Of a DNA stretch of 64,000 nt, positions 48,701 through 61,830 are shown in pieces. Under the pieces are notes generated by a model. The model made no database searches, was not told the DNA's origin, and was given only the letters and a program-made list of their open reading frames with translations. A program made the translations under genes and the position numbers. Source of the stretch: Fratercula arctica (lineage: Eukaryota; Chordata; Aves; Charadriiformes; Alcidae); NCBI GenBank assembly GCA_947846985.1, contig CANTUZ010000025.1, positions 20,086,100-20,150,099 on the forward strand. Reading direction: 5' to 3'. Each line of letters starts with the position of its first letter. The first letter of the stretch is position 1.

Positions 48701-50207
48701 ATTCTATAAGGTACGTTATTCAAAAAGGCTGATTTGAGCGCCCTTTAGAAATCTCAAGATACCCCAAAGGGACTGTCTTGCTGCCAGTTTTTTGAGGGTA
48801 GTCTTCCTGGGATTCATCAGAAAGCTGTTCAGTGGCGGAAGCTGTTCAATGGGAGCAACGGCAGAAGGCGGCCAGTTTCTGGAGTCAAGCAAAGCAACCA
48901 GGGCACAAACTTCTGCCACTGAAAGAATTCAACAAAACAGTCTTTTCTTCATCTGAATTACTTTTAAAGACAAACCTACAGTTTTTTAAATCTAGCTCAG
49001 ACTGATCACCTCTAACACAGGTCCAATCCAAAACAAGAATCTGAGAAATATTGATGCAAACATCTGTACAGCTAAGATTGTATACAGCTATGAAACTGCA
49101 GCTTTATGCAGAAAAGAGCAAAGAGAGAGGACATTCATTTCTCTTCCCATATGCCACCCCATCATCCATTCATAATCATCTGTCTTCAGTATAGGACATT
49201 GCTTTATGTTATCTTTTTTCTTGCTCTTCTATTAAAAATCAAGAAGCAAAAAACTTTCTCTCCTGTTGCTATTCTCCTTTCGCATCAATGAGATCTGAAA
49301 AAATCCCTCACGTTTTTCTAAGTTGTAAAGTCAAAAGACAAAATAAAATTTATTAAAGTGAAATCTTTATGAAGTGAATGTATGTGAAATTTCCTGTTGA
49401 GACTTACAAATGGAAAAGAGCTAGATCTGTTTCCCGTCAAGAGCAAAACTTTCAAGTTATCTTACTCATCTAACTTTCCAGATGGTTTGTGTTGCTAATA
49501 GCTAAGTACTGTAAATGAAGTAAGGAAAATTGCATCTGTGGCCACATGCAATATTTTAGAGAAATGCAAACACAAAGGGAAGAAATATCAGAAGTCTGTA
49601 CAGGAAATGTTTGCTTAAATAGTATTCAGCTTCTTCTTTGCTTGCAGATTTTAGATATTGCTATATTTCCTATGCTCCCTCATGCAAGACACTGTGCATG
49701 TGCAGACAACACTGACCCCAATGAGCACAAGTTCCATCAGTGAGCAAAATTGGCTCATTCATTTCTTTGTGTGTCCTGCTGTGGTGCTCACAACTTCAGC
49801 ATCACCTCAGTGCACAAGTATTAAGTCATTTACCCTTGCCACGTTATGAGAAAGTGGCATGATCTCTTTCTCATGGTTGGGGGACTGAGGCCCAGCGAGG
49901 CAGATTGGGGCTGGTCACATGCAGAGGCAATGGCAGTTCAGAGAGCAGTTCCCACTGCCTTTAGCTGACAAAATGTGTACTAAGGCCTCCTACAAATCAG
50001 ACCCAGATGTCTCAGGAAATAAACACCAGAGAAGAAGGAACCCACAGAGAGTTTCCAACTGTTTTTCCTAGCAATAAAAATGCTATGGCATGAGCAGGCA
50101 CAGAATCCAGTTTGTTACAACCAAGGACTGTGTGGAATAATTACTAAATTGGCCAAGAATACAAAAGTACGGCATTATTCACACATTAAGGAAAGTCATA
50201 AAAGAGG
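45723..50207. other. Arm sequence without gene (right)
   Basis: Complement of 7666-12149; holds the poly-C tract. Confidence 0.55.
48003..48017 (-). repeat. Poly-C tract, 15 C (right arm)
   Basis: Partner of 9858-9869. The length difference and loss of AC explain the one-base shift in mirror coordinates here. Confidence 0.9.
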
Positions 50208-51270
50208 TGTCTGAGGTAGAATACAGCCGCAGCTGGCACACGAAGAATGCAACATCTGCGATTCCCTGTACAAGGTTGTTTGCAAAACTGCACGAGGGAT
50301 GGAACGGAACGCGATTGTTCCGTGACCTTCCCTTGTGACGAATAGCAGATATGGGAACGAGATGGTACTACGGAACAGATAAGCTGCCTACTTGCTTACT
50401 ACAAAACAGATAAGCGGCCCTACTCGCTACCCGAGCCAACATTTCGTCAAATGTTGATGAAATGCTGTCCTTTGCGTGAACTTTGCTCGTTACAATGTAC
50501 CAAAACACACCTCCATCCCAGAGGCTACCCGCCCCCAAGGTGTGACCACTCCTCCTTGAGTACACCAATCATAACAAAAGTATTTATGACTAAAGTCACT
50601 CAAACTCCACTTTGAAGGTAAAAAAATAGTATAAAAATAGCCCGAGAGAGGGGGGATATTGGGAAAGACACCATGATGAACAAGTCGAGGAGAACTCCAT
50701 CACTGACTTCCGGGATCAGTCGACGGGCTGAGCCTTTCTTCCCCCCCATAGGGACGCCTTTGGGTAAGACTTAGACTATACCGAGTGCTTCCTCGGGAAT
50801 CTTAGAAGTCTCTCTAGAGAATCTCTTTCCTACCTTTATAGCCAGGCTGTATCGTTTATAACTTTGTCACGCATTTTGTATATGTAATAATACCTTCATT
50901 TGCACGTGCTTTGCAGACAGTGTATTTATCACCGGCAATCCTAAGAACCTATCTATCTGTTGTTTAAATAAACTGCACTGGTCAAGTAGCTAGTCGTTTC
51001 GGTTTCTCACTGAACGCGACCAAAGACTCGAGAGTGGCCGTGCTAGTTCATGAGCACGACTAGACTGAAGGTGCAGTCCACTATTAGTGTATCCAAATCG
51101 TAATAGTTTAATACATATTAAACGCGATTGGACTGATAGTGCTGAATTGGGCATCACTCAGAATTTAAACCCAGCCGCACCTAGCCTCCCACCTCGGTGA
51201 GGAGTGTTAGAACGCAAGGGGGTTTATCTTCTGCCAAAACCGCTTTGCCCCTTAACGCAACACCAGGTGT
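50208..51270 (+). mobile_element. Long endogenous retrovirus LTR, ~1.06 kb (right arm)
   Basis: Mirror copy of 6603-7665 in plus orientation. U3 is about 50208-50655, TATA box ATAAAAATAG at 50631-50640, and AATAAA at 50967-50972. One base differs from the left arm (50325 A against the complement of 7548 C). Solo LTR without coding sequence. Confidence 0.72.
50631..50640 (+). promoter_or_regulatory. TATA box of retroviral LTR
   Basis: ATAAAAATAG upstream of a GC-richer stretch (CCCGAGAGAGG). The position within the LTR and the downstream AATAAA at 50967 fit a U3 promoter followed by R. The mirror copy lies at 7233-7242 on the minus strand. Present-day activity is unknown. Confidence 0.5.
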
Positions 51271-52280
51271 CAGCCTGGAGGCTGATAGCGCATCAGTGCA
51301 GCAACCCATGAGACTGGAACAAGAAACATAATTCATCTCATGATCCCATACGGATATTCAAAGGCAAGGAGATATTTGGCATGAGTTGTATTCATATAAA
51401 ATGCAATAAAAGTCCGCAGCATAGTATGGTAACACTGATTGCCCTAATGTTTTTAGGCTAGACTACTTTTGTTGTAAATACAAGGGCAGGGTTGCAGATC
51501 ACTGCATTATACATAGGTTTGGCAGGGCCTGGAATGCAGTATGCACCTGAGAGGTGTTTATAAACTGGAGATAAATCAGAGAATAGAAGGAGACAATTTG
51601 GTAAGGAAGTTAGAAGGAATGATACTTAAGACGGTAAGAGAAGAAGAGAGTAGGCACATCCATTGTCTGGGCAAATGGGGTAGGAGGGAGGAATTCAGTG
51701 GCTTCGGAGTTCTTGAAAATAAGTAGGAATAATATGTTAGAAGGATGTTTCTGTCAGGAAGTGAAAGGCTAGACACAACAAGGCAAAAGAGTAGTCTGTA
51801 TAGTCTGCTGGATTATCAAGGACAAAAATTAAAACATCCAAACCAGAAGTTAATACAAGTCCAGACTTGTTCCCACGTCTCTGGGATTGCATGGGAAACC
51901 TTTTTTGCTTGAGTCACTTAGGATGAAATCAGCACAACCATTGGGGAGATATTTTTGGGAATAGTGCCCTTGAGAGAGGAGGATTATCAGGGTGACCAGT
52001 CTTAGCTCCTGAGCTTATGGTGCTGGCAAGCAGTTAAAGCAGGGCTCCCATGCCATTTCACATGATCAGCAGCAGGGCTATGCTAGCCCAGTGACCCTGG
52101 GTTAAACCTGGGAGTAAGGGAAGTAAAGCCAGCAGGGCTACTCAAACAAATCTGGCTGCCCCCAGCCACTGGCATCTAGTGTCTGTGAAAAACTCACAGG
52201 AGTCAGTCATCCTGCACCCCAAGCTCTCTGAGCAATGCCCTATAAATCCTTAGGCTTTAACTATTCAAAGATTATGGCAC

Positions 52281-52513
52281 ATGGCTTTTTCGTGGTTTTG
52301 GCCAAATTGGCCAATGGCTGGTGACAGATGCTCTCCCCCCACCTCTCACAAATGAGTAGGAGGAGGAGTGATAAAGAGATTTACGGGCTTAGAAGGAACT
52401 AAACTACTTTAATGAAATACTAATAAAAAATAAAAAGAAAATAATTAAATAGCTACAGTACACACAAAAAAGTATTAAGCTCCCAGGATGACATCACCAG
52501 CAAGCACTGGGGA
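52281..52513 (-). mobile_element. ERVL-like LTR 3' fragment (right arm)
   Basis: Mirror copy of 5360-5592, duplicated with the arm. Confidence 0.75.
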
Positions 52514-52623
52514 AGTCCCCAAGCACCCGGGCTACCCTCCCTGGGGTGAAGAGGCATGCGTGCAAGCCGAGACGATGCAGTAGTCCCCAGGAGCATCCCT
52601 CCCTGCCTGGGCAAGTTTGTTAG

Positions 52624-52827
52624 CTGGCCACCAGTATCAACCCTGACCTGTACCGCTGCCTTGGCAAGCTGGATAAATACAACCATGCCCTGAGCATGGC
52701 TTGGGACGATGGGGCTGTGCTCTTGGGCGAGCAGTGCCTCGCAGCGCCTCGCAGCACAAAGAAGAGCTGTGGTCACAGGGGCAGGAGCTGGTACTTCCAA
52801 CAGGCCTTTGCCTCCCGCAGTCTGTAA
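52624..52827 (+). other. GC-rich exon-like open stretch (right arm)
   Basis: Mirror copy of 5046-5249, identical in the codons compared. Confidence 0.25.
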
Positions 52828-54232
52828 GCAGCTGCATCCTCCAGCCTTATTAGCATGCTCTGGCTCCCCAGCTAGCTTGCTGAAAGGTCACTGCAGATCC
52901 CAGCAAGGATGTTCCCTCCATCTGTGCCTTTCTGAATGTGAGGGTGATGTGTTGTGAGCCAAGTACTGAGGAACATATTTAGCCAATAACTTTCGCTGCA
53001 AACAGATAATCGGTTTGTCATTGTGCTGTATATGCCCTTGAATTTAAAGCTGCATATTAAGAAGCAACTTCAAACGACAGAACTTGACAAGTGGCCGACA
53101 TGGTGGAAAAAATGGCACCACGTATTGTCAAAAAGTTGCAAAATTCAAAAAGTTCTGACCAGCAGTACTGACAGAAAAAAATATCTGTATTCCTAATGCA
53201 ACTTTAAAGACACCTACATAAGTTTTACAGTGTTTGGACTGAATTAAAAAAAAATCCCTGTGCAAAGAAGACATATGTCTTTAACACTTTCTTGACTTTA
53301 AAGAGCAAAGGCACCCCCTCCCTGTTGGATTTCATAGAACTTTCCTGAAAGGTTGCAAAGAAAATAGTTGCAATGAGTTACTGTAAAGTTAAAATTGCTG
53401 TATTGCTCACATGCCTGCTTATTCCTTCACCTTGCATAACTGTAAACTGCAGCCATGGACCTCGATGAAGATCTGGATATGAAATATTTTCAGACAGACA
53501 CTGACTGAAAACTATGAAAGAGGGATTCACCTCACAGTTAATGAAAATGCCTCAGGAACAGTGATGAGAGTACTGATCCTGCCTCAAAAACAAAACTCTT
53601 ACTGGCTTGGGAATGCAATGGCTTCTGCTCTGACCTGGTTTTCAGCCCCTTCCTCTGATTATTACAGGAATCTGAAGACCCTGAGCACTAGAGGCCAAAG
53701 GTTTTCTGTGTAGATGGAGGAAATGCAAAGCAATGCAAAACAAGATGAAAAATATAACCAGAATAATGTCATAAAAATTAGTGGATACTAAAGATATCAA
53801 AGAGTAGTAGCTGTTTTCCTGTGCAATGCAAGTTTGCAGCCCAGCAAACAGGTTTATTCAAAAACCAGCAATTTTATTCTGACAAATGCTGTTTCCTGCT
53901 AGGTTAATCAGTGCTCTTAAGATGCAGAGACCATTGGAGGATTATTTTAGCATTAGAGTGTATAAAAAGAGAACAAAATCAATTAAACCTGCTACTGTAA
54001 ATACTTCGGAGCCAAGATGATTCCCTTCAACTGTTTGTCAATGAATGACATTATTCAATATGTGTAATCATTCAGAGATTAAGAATCATTAGCTAATAAG
54101 CTATGCCTTAGTGAATCTGTAACATCTGCAGTTTCCTGATCTCAGAAATGCATTTGTCACAGCGAGTACAGGGAGGAAACAGGCAATCATTCCCCATCTG
54201 AAAACCTTATGAAAGCAGGGACCTCGGAGAGG

Positions 54233-56199
54233 AGGCTGTGGGGGAGGGAGCCAGCTCTGCATGCTGCTTGTTCCCTTGCACAGAAATGGCAGAGCTGAAT
54301 CAAAAAAATCTGCAGCGACCTGGGTCTATAAAAGACAAACACAACAAATCGAAAACCAACAAACCCTAATACTTGTGGATTTTCAAAGCAGCAGGCTCAA
54401 AAGAAACAACCTTGAAAGCAGAGAAGGCTGCTAGGCTCTTTGCTACTACTTTTAAGTAACTCCCCACAATTATCAGTGCAGTCTATTTCATCACAACGGA
54501 TTTAATTGTGCATTGATGCTGAGAGGGAGAGAGCGAGATGACAGGCAGTCCCAGGGAAGAGTTTTATCCCCTCCCTTTGGGAGTTTGATAAGAGATGTTA
54601 ATTCTGCAAGGTCTCACAATGGTTTTTTTATTTGTTTGCTTAATATTGGGCTGTTTCAGAAATGCACACAGCTGAGCTAACAGGAGATGCAGAGTGCGTT
54701 CATTTGGGAATTACAGGGGTGGGTGATACACAGGAAAATAGCCTCTGTCTTCTTCACAGGAAAGTCAGCTGTTAAACTGATCTTAAGACAATGTGTCTTC
54801 CTTCCTGTAAAACGCAATAACGGGCAGATCTTATGACCTTCTGCTGAGTTTATTCCTAACCGTGGACAGAAAGGGGGAAGTTTTCCTTGGCAAATGTATC
54901 ACACATGCGGCTGTGCTTAAAGTGAGAGCCAACAATACTAGCATAGTGGGACACATATCTTTCAAAGCAAGTGAGTTCACAAAGAAGTCCCTTGCACATG
55001 GAGATAAGCTGTAGCAGCCCTTTCATTAAACTTCCACTGTGTACTTTCCATCAGAGCCGTGGGCTTGGCTCAGGGAGACAGCTGACTGATGAGAGCCAGC
55101 AGCCCCTCTCGTGGCTTCTCAATTTGTTATTTAGGCCAGATTTTCCCCACAGCACTTGACAGAGGTCAAAGAAAAATAAAAAAAAAGCTTGAGGGCAATT
55201 CTAGGGGTCCCTCCAGGAAACTGTTCAAAAGAGTTAATGCAGCAGCTCACTTTACTGCTTTGAATCACACTATGTCCATGGTCGCTTTTCCTCCTCTTGA
55301 TTAAGTTTGCTTTGTCGTATTTAAATTGTTATGACTTACTCCTACCATACAGGTTGATAGCAATGAGCAGGCATCAGGATAGGCTTTCTCCTACCTTGGA
55401 CGTCCCTTTATATATGTTGCTGTGTGAGTGTAAAACACTGCTGTCTCTGATTGGTATTTTCGCCCTGTCGCTTCTAAAAAACCACATGCCCTCCTCTAAA
55501 AGATTCAGGATTGTTTCCATTTAATCCTCTCAGCATTTACAGCTGTTAAAGTTTGTGCTGGTACAGAACCAAAAGACTAGGGCAGGGCTTAATTTTATGA
55601 GGTGCTATATGTGAGTCCTGACTCAGGACATTGCGAGACAAAAAGAACTAGAAGAGACAAACAAGTGAGGATGGTGTGCAAGTAGGATGCATGCACTCAA
55701 AATAGTGTGCATACATGTCTTAGACCCTGGTGAGTCTTCACAATATAATTGTCCTTATTGCTACGATGTGGAAATTGAGGTAGAGAATTAAAGAGGATAA
55801 GTTATTTTCAGAGGTGCCTGAGGTTCCATTTTTGCTGTACAGTGATTGAAAATGGGATCAGAATTCAGAAGAGCAGGTCTGTGAGGTCTGTAGTAGAACC
55901 AAGGGTCAGGGATTCTCAAACAATATCCAAATCTCAGTAAGACCATCCGTAGCTTGGCACAGAGGCAAGAGCTACCACCGCCAGCAATGGTGCCAGCTGC
56001 CACTGCCAGTGGAGGCATTTGGCAGCAGAAGTTGTGATGATGCACTCTCCCCCAGGCACTGACCTGACTTTTATCTCCCATAACAATACACAAGTGATAA
56101 CCACCTGTGGTGGTCATAATAGGTGCATCAAGTCGTGATGGCTGCATCCAGAGCTCAACATGGAGACAAACAGCCAAGGACTAACTTGAGTAATGCACC
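54233..56199. other. Right flank adjacent to palindrome, no gene recognised
   Basis: Begins AGGCTGTGGGGGAGGG directly after the arm. AT-rich stretches near 54480-54640 (ATTTAATTGTGCATTGATGC) look like non-coding conserved DNA. No named repeat. Confidence 0.5.
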
Positions 56200-56795
56200 C
56201 ACCTACCCACAAAGCTGGTAATGTGGTCAATATGCAAATATGACTATAAGTCAATCATCTTGCCCCCATAAATAGTGAACAGCTGAAGAGCCCTTTGAGC
56301 TGTCCTGCATGGCAACGGGCTGCATGCCAGGATGTCCCCTCGAGCAGGGACGACCACTCAAGATTTACTTCTCAAGATTGAGAGATTCCTTGCTGCAGCA
56401 GATTCTTGGTAAGTGACTAACAGCTGCTAAACTTTGAAATCTTAGCTAAGTGATATAAAGGATTGATTGCGCATATATATAATCCTTTAGGCATAAACCA
56501 TGGACCAAGTCTGGGACTAGGATTGGATCCAGCCGCACCTAGACTCCTCTCTGAGAAGGAGTTTAGAAAGCAAGGGGGTCCTTTCTGAACCTTGACTCAA
56601 TGGGAGGGTCTCCCTGACAGTTCTGTCTGACCCTGTCCTTTTTATGCAGTAGATAACCAAGAGTACCTTGCCATCGAATTTTGTTAAAGCTGTCATATTT
56701 ATCAAATTTTGTTAAATCATTGTTTTGATACAATAACTTGTATCAAATATTGCTGCTTCTATGAGTGAAGCGCATCACACCATCTGCGACAGAGG
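56200..56795 (+). mobile_element. Endogenous retrovirus LTR (right flank)
   Basis: The CCAGCCGCACCTAG word (56529-56542) followed by GAAGGAGTTTAGAAAGCAAGGGGG parallels the ~1.06 kb LTR end at 51171-51235. Upstream are a TATA-like ATAAATAG (about 56269) and a GTAAGTGA donor-like word (56410). The end is near CATCTGCGACA. Probably the same LTR superfamily but strongly diverged elsewhere; limits uncertain. Confidence 0.55.
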
Positions 56796-57291
56796 CTTGT
56801 GGACCTCAGGTTTTGTTGTGTCCCCTTTAAGCAGATTTGTATTAAATAGCAAGGCGAACATTTTTGATCATAACTAGCGACACCTCCTTCTCAAGTGTCC
56901 TGTTTGAGAGGCTTTGCAGCGATCTGCTTGAAAGGGAAGCAGCCGGCAAGAAGAATCCCGCTCACTTCCTTTCCTGACTCCCTGGACTGAGTCACAGTGC
57001 CCCATTGACCACAATTCAGTGCCCATGTAGCATTGCCCAAGTCAAAAATACTAAGGGGCAAAATTCAAAGCATAATTCATAGATTCTCCTGTTTTGTAAC
57101 CCAAGGTACCATCTGCAATGCACATTTTGTGACCAGCCAGAACTCAGCAGAGAACCTGCAAGTGCTGCTAACAATTTGGAAAATTGGAAACTATCCTAGA
57201 TCTACGATATAACTTTAAATGGAGAAATAAACATGTTGCGAATGTGGCAGTTTTGGCTTTTGAGCAGCATGCACTGCAGCAGTGGAAGTCA

Positions 57292-57860
57292 CAGAATCAT
57301 AGAATGGTTTGGGTTGGAAGGGACGTTAAAGATCATCTAGTTCCAACCCCCCTGCCATGGGCAGGGACACCTTCCCCCAGACCAGGCTGCTCAAAGCCCC
57401 ATCCAGCCTGGCCTTGAACACTTCCAGGGATGGGGCATCCACAACTTCCCTGGGCAACCTGTTCCAGTGTCTCACCATCCTCGTAGTGAAAAATTTCTTC
57501 CTGATATCTAATCTAAATCTGCCCTCTTCCAGTTTGAAGCCATTACCCTCATCCTATCACTACACTCCTTGATAAAGAGTGCCTCCCCATCTTTCCTGTA
57601 AGCCCCCTTCAGGTACTGGAAGGCCACTATAAGTTCTCCCCACAGCCTTCTCTTCTCCAGGCTGAACAGCCCCAACTATCTCAGCCTGTCTTCATAGGAG
57701 AGGTGCTCCAGCCTCTGATCATCTTCATGGCTTCTGGACCCACTCCAATAGGTCCATGCCTTTCTTATGTTGGGGGCTTCAGAGCTGGACACAGCACTCC
57801 AGGTGGGGGGGTCTCACGACAGTGGAGTAGATGGGTCCCTCAACCTGCTGGCCAGGTTCA
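57292..57860 (-). mobile_element. CR1 LINE 3' end (right flank)
   Basis: Outside the palindrome. Begins with AGAATCATAGAATGG (reverse complement of the CR1 3' repeat) and GGTTTGGGTTGGAAGG, then runs through the 3' UTR and the ORF2 C-terminus (the [23 protein letters not shown] antisense frame seen in all CR1 copies here). 5'-truncated near 57860 and with many small deletions, so older than CR1-inner though of a related subfamily. Confidence 0.92.
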
Positions 57861-58149
57861 AAATTCAGTCTCCTAAAATAGAATCATTTAATAGGAAAAA
57901 AAGAAGCCAATGCCGGATGTCTGCCCATTAAGGAAGTTTTGCCACTTTCTTCTCTTTCTTTTTGTCCACCTGGAAGGATCAAAGATTCACATGTAGTCTG
58001 TCCAGGGCATTTTTCAGGAGGAGGAATCCATCCTCTCCCTATTCTGCAGTGCAGTTTAACTAATGCAAATATGGTACTAGCATGTCTGACTCAGTATATC
58101 TCTGTTTGGGCAGAACTCGATGAGGATATTTTACGTAGAGTCTGAAAGT

Positions 58150-58600
58150 CACTTGATCTATCTGGCCTGTGTCTGATGCCGTGAAATGCCGAAGTTAAGA
58201 CTCAGTAGCCTTGGTGACTATTAAGCAGGTATTCTTTATTGCAGCACTGGGCGCACAGGGGATTGCTCCACCTAATGTGTGCGCTGACTGATTTAGATGT
58301 ACAGTTTAAATACATACTATGTATGCATATTCACTAGTTTTCCAAGAAATGATTACCTATTCATTAACTCATTATTACAGGTTACTGCCCACTCCCGTAT
58401 GCGCACTAGAGTCTCTCGGTGGTCTTCAGAGACATCTGGTGGTCGTTTACTTCCTCCACTCCTCTTCATCGTTGTGACCTTCTGGGTGAACTGCAGGCCT
58501 CTACACCTTTATTCTTGCTGGTGCATCAGAAGTGTTAGCTTTGACTAGTCTCTGCATTCCTCAGTAATCCTGGGCCCCTTGTTTTGAGAGATAAGCTTCT
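58150..58600 (-). mobile_element. ERVK-type LTR (right flank)
   Basis: TATTAAGCAGGTATTCTTTATTGC (58220-58243), GGCGCACAGGGGATTGCTCCACC and downstream sequence follow the same layout as the LTR at 3168-3634, and both are inverted. It shows a poly(A) signal in minus orientation. No internal gag/pol/env sequence follows on either side. Ends are approximate. Confidence 0.62.
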
Positions 58601-61319
58601 ACTACAAGGTTATATTGTCCTAAAGCATTCTTTCTTAAAAATAGGAGATAAGTTCTGACATTTAGTACTACAACTGTTGCATCTGCTCTTTGTACAGCCT
58701 TAAGGCACCCAGTCTCTCAAATTAAGCTCCTACTCTAATTTACATTTCTAATATATTAAGCACCTACTTCAAGTAGCTTAAAGCTTTAATATATCAAACC
58801 CTACTTCATGTCAAAGGCATGGTGGGAAATGTACTAACAACTAAACTGTAAAGGCAGCTGCAGGACCATGCTTGATCCTGTGCCCTGGCATCTCAGTTTT
58901 GCTAGAACATAACCTAAATGAATGCATTACTGCCACAGGAAAACATGCTGCAAAAAATCACGCAGACTTTGCTCTAAAATGCAATTCACATGGTACGAAT
59001 TCACTTGGCTCTGAAATCTTCTTCATTTTTTCATCTTTGAACATACAGTGAATTTCTTGTAATATTACAGTTCTTTACAGAGTGAGATGGAGGATAGGCA
59101 AGTGATGACTCATTAAGCTTTTGCTGAATGTATGTGTATTTTGAAACAATACGACTACAGATAAGGTAAAGATGCCTAAGAGCAAGAAAGGACTTTTTAT
59201 TAGTACCAAAATGAAAAAGAGGGAGAAAAGAGGAAGACTTTTCCCCACATTGGTATTATTGCATAATTGTGAAGTTTGAAGCCTGAATCTTTAACCCCCA
59301 TAAAATTTCCATGTGAAAGAAATTAATTCATTTAAGACAGTTCCATCTTCCTGCTTGTTTCCTCAGCTGTAATAAAATTACTAACGTGTCCCAAGGACCT
59401 GCCTTATGTTCCCCCAGATCAGACGTTTCATATTTCTGAGCCAAAAGAGAACAAGACAGAAAGTTTATGTCAGTCAGTTATCGGGGTTCTCATTTCAATT
59501 CCTGTTCTGACCTTAGAGTGATGAGCATGCACATGTTTTTTGGGGAAAAGCATCAATGTATCGATGGGCAATATCTGTAAGACTTGTTATTTCATAGAAC
59601 AGTTTGCACCCGCATGGCTGGAAGAAAACTCCAGCGTCACTTGGTGGCTCCCACTTACTCACCTGGATCAGGTCCATAGGAGTGTTGTATGAAATAATAT
59701 ATGAAAGGGAATCTTTCTTCAAAGTACACAGATATCATGAGACGATCCTTAGCTGTAAAAGTCTGACTTTTAAGACAAAACCTCAGTTTATACTATACCA
59801 CATGGTAATATATTGTGGACTAGCAAGAAACTCTGCATGGGGAATGGGCTGAGCTGGGCTCTGCTAAATACTGCGTGGCATAAGAGAACATGTGTCATTT
59901 CAGCGCATCTGATAGCCTCACCTGTAAGATATGACCACACTTTTCCTGAGTCTCTATTGAGAATGTATTTGCTCTGTGAGAGCTACTGCCTTTTGCTGCA
60001 TATTCTCTGGGACCTAGCTCTAAGTCTCTGCCTCAACTGCACCGCCTTGAGATAGTACTTTAATACAAGCACTTTTGTATGAATAGCAGGTCTCCTACTT
60101 GAGAAAGAGGGGTGTGCAGGTGTAGAACTGATTCTTCCTTTTTCCTTTTGACCTCCCCTGAAAGGGAATGAATTGTTGTTGGAGAAATTATATGTCTTCT
60201 TGCTTCTCTTCCTGATATGTACCCTCTCCCTTGACTGTGGATATTTGAACACTCCAGACATCCTATACAGCCTCTGTACCGTAACACTTGTGAGGTCTCT
60301 CATCAAGCTAACAAGCCATTTACCCATGACAGCCCTGGGCAAACTCCTGATAAAGGTTCTGAAACACAATGACACCCTCACTCTTTCTTTCTTCCTTGTA
60401 AAAATCAGTCAGACTTGCACTTTAAATAGGCAAGTGCCCTAAAGGAGAAATTTTCCCAGACTCTCAGGGTTCTGGGAAGGGGAGCTGAGGAGAGTCTTTC
60501 CGCTCATCATTTATCGATGAAAGAAAGTGGGTTATGTGGGACTTATAAATCATCAAATGAAGAGAAAAATTTGTAAATAGTCTCTTTACCCTTCTGGCTG
60601 TATTTAACATCCTGCATTCCGTAAATCAGACCTTTCTGATTTTGCAAAGTTAAAAAATCATTGCTAGAATGTGTTAAACTCAGTTACAGGAGTATATGAG
60701 GTGACTGATGTAATTGAGCATGTTTTGGCCTGGGAAATTAAAAAAAAAACCCACAATTTGCTGAAAAGCATGGCTAAAAGGAACACAGATTAAAATGTAG
60801 CTAGTAAACCTATAAAGACAGTTACATTAGAACCTCTCCAATTTGCATGGCATTAATCGCCATGCCATATAAATGGCACATCATGCCTTCCTCTCCTCCC
60901 CAGTCCTGACAGGTTCCCCCAGTTTCTCAGCATTGCAGCAGGGCTTCCTCAGTAAGGCTTCACATACTACAAGTGCTTTACAGAATTAATATTATTTTGC
61001 AGATAAGTGATCAAAGTGTGTTCTGTGATTTAATGCCTTTTCTAGTCTTTGCTCATTTATGTCTCACTGCAAAAAATTGTAGTTTGCCAGCGGTTTCCCA
61101 GTCATTGGTGCTAATCAAATGAGGATAGGCTATAGAGGTTCATTAATTTTAAGTGCCCTGCTTCTTTTTATGTGCCTTTTGGATTCTGAAACTTCAGCCA
61201 GCACTTGGATCGCATTTTCAAGCATCTCTTCACAACAATGTGATGCTTTTGCAAAAAAAAAATAAATGTAATTCTGAGATATATTAGCAGGAATTCTGAG
61301 TATAAAACAAGAGAGGTAA
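58601..61319. other. Right flank, no gene recognised
   Basis: Unassigned AT-rich sequence. Open frames up to 132 codons on either strand have no recognised domain. Confidence 0.5.
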
Positions 61320-61830
61320 TTATTCTGCTCTGCTTGGCACTGGTGCAGTCTCAGCTGAAGTAGTGTGTCCAGTTTTGGGTGTGGTATTTTAAGATAACTG
61401 TAGACAAATGGGAAATTGTCTAGAGAGCTGCAACAAGTGATTTAGAAAACATGAACCTCTGTGAAAGTTTAAGAGAACTGGGATTGCTTAATCTAGGAAG
61501 TAGAGACAGAAGGAAGATAATAACACTTTGCAAATACATAAAAATTATTTTAAAGTAGGCAGAAATAAATTTTTCCCTTCTAACACAAAGGGTAGGACAT
61601 GGAGTAATTAGCTAATCATCACATAAATCTAGATTAAATTTAGATTAAATTTTAGGAAAAATAGTCTAATTACAAAGACAGCATAGTATTGGAGCAGGCT
61701 TTTCAGAAACATGTAGATGTCTTTTACAGGAGGTTTTTAAGAACAGATCAGGCAACCATCTGGCATGCATCATACAGGCTATGAACAGTCTTGCTCCCCT
61801 GCCCTGTGGGAATAACCTGACAATATTTCT
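61320..61830 (+). mobile_element. Ancient CR1/L3-like LINE 3' fragment
   Basis: The order of words follows a CR1-type ORF2 end: GGTGCAGTCTCAGCTGAAGT..GTGTCCAGTTTTGGG, AGAACTGGGATTGCTTAATC, TTTTCCCTTCTAACACAAAGGG, TTGGAGCAGGCTT and AGGTTTTTAAGAACAGATCAGGCAACCATCTGGC. The similarity is at the DNA level only, because frames are destroyed. Subfamily not determined. Confidence 0.72.

Larger units (their letters stand above)
35240..54232 (-). repeat. Right arm of giant inverted repeat (palindrome)
   Basis: This is the reverse complement of the left arm, 18,993 bp, with a single copy of the 7.77 kb internal unit. Differences from the left arm found by reading: a base at 50325 (pair 7548); a C15 run against G12; a T5 run (43990 region) against A6 (13880 region); a 12-for-6 nt replacement at 38601-38612; and a base at 36637 (pair 28993). 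The sequence runs into right-flank unique sequence at 54233 with no obvious repeat at the junction. The outer left junction, in contrast, lies beside an LTR, so this arm may be the original one (inference). Confidence 0.96.

Noticed and set aside
3641..54232. Palindrome as a pure assembly mirror artefact
   Set aside because: Not fully excluded, but arm-specific substitutions, the templated 12-base replacement and a mechanistically coherent hybrid CR1 in only one arm are hard to explain by a simple fold-back read. Long-read support is still decisive.
59983..60381. 132-codon minus-strand frame in the right flank
   Set aside because: Overlapping frames on both strands, with no domain, signal peptide or splice context; treated as chance.
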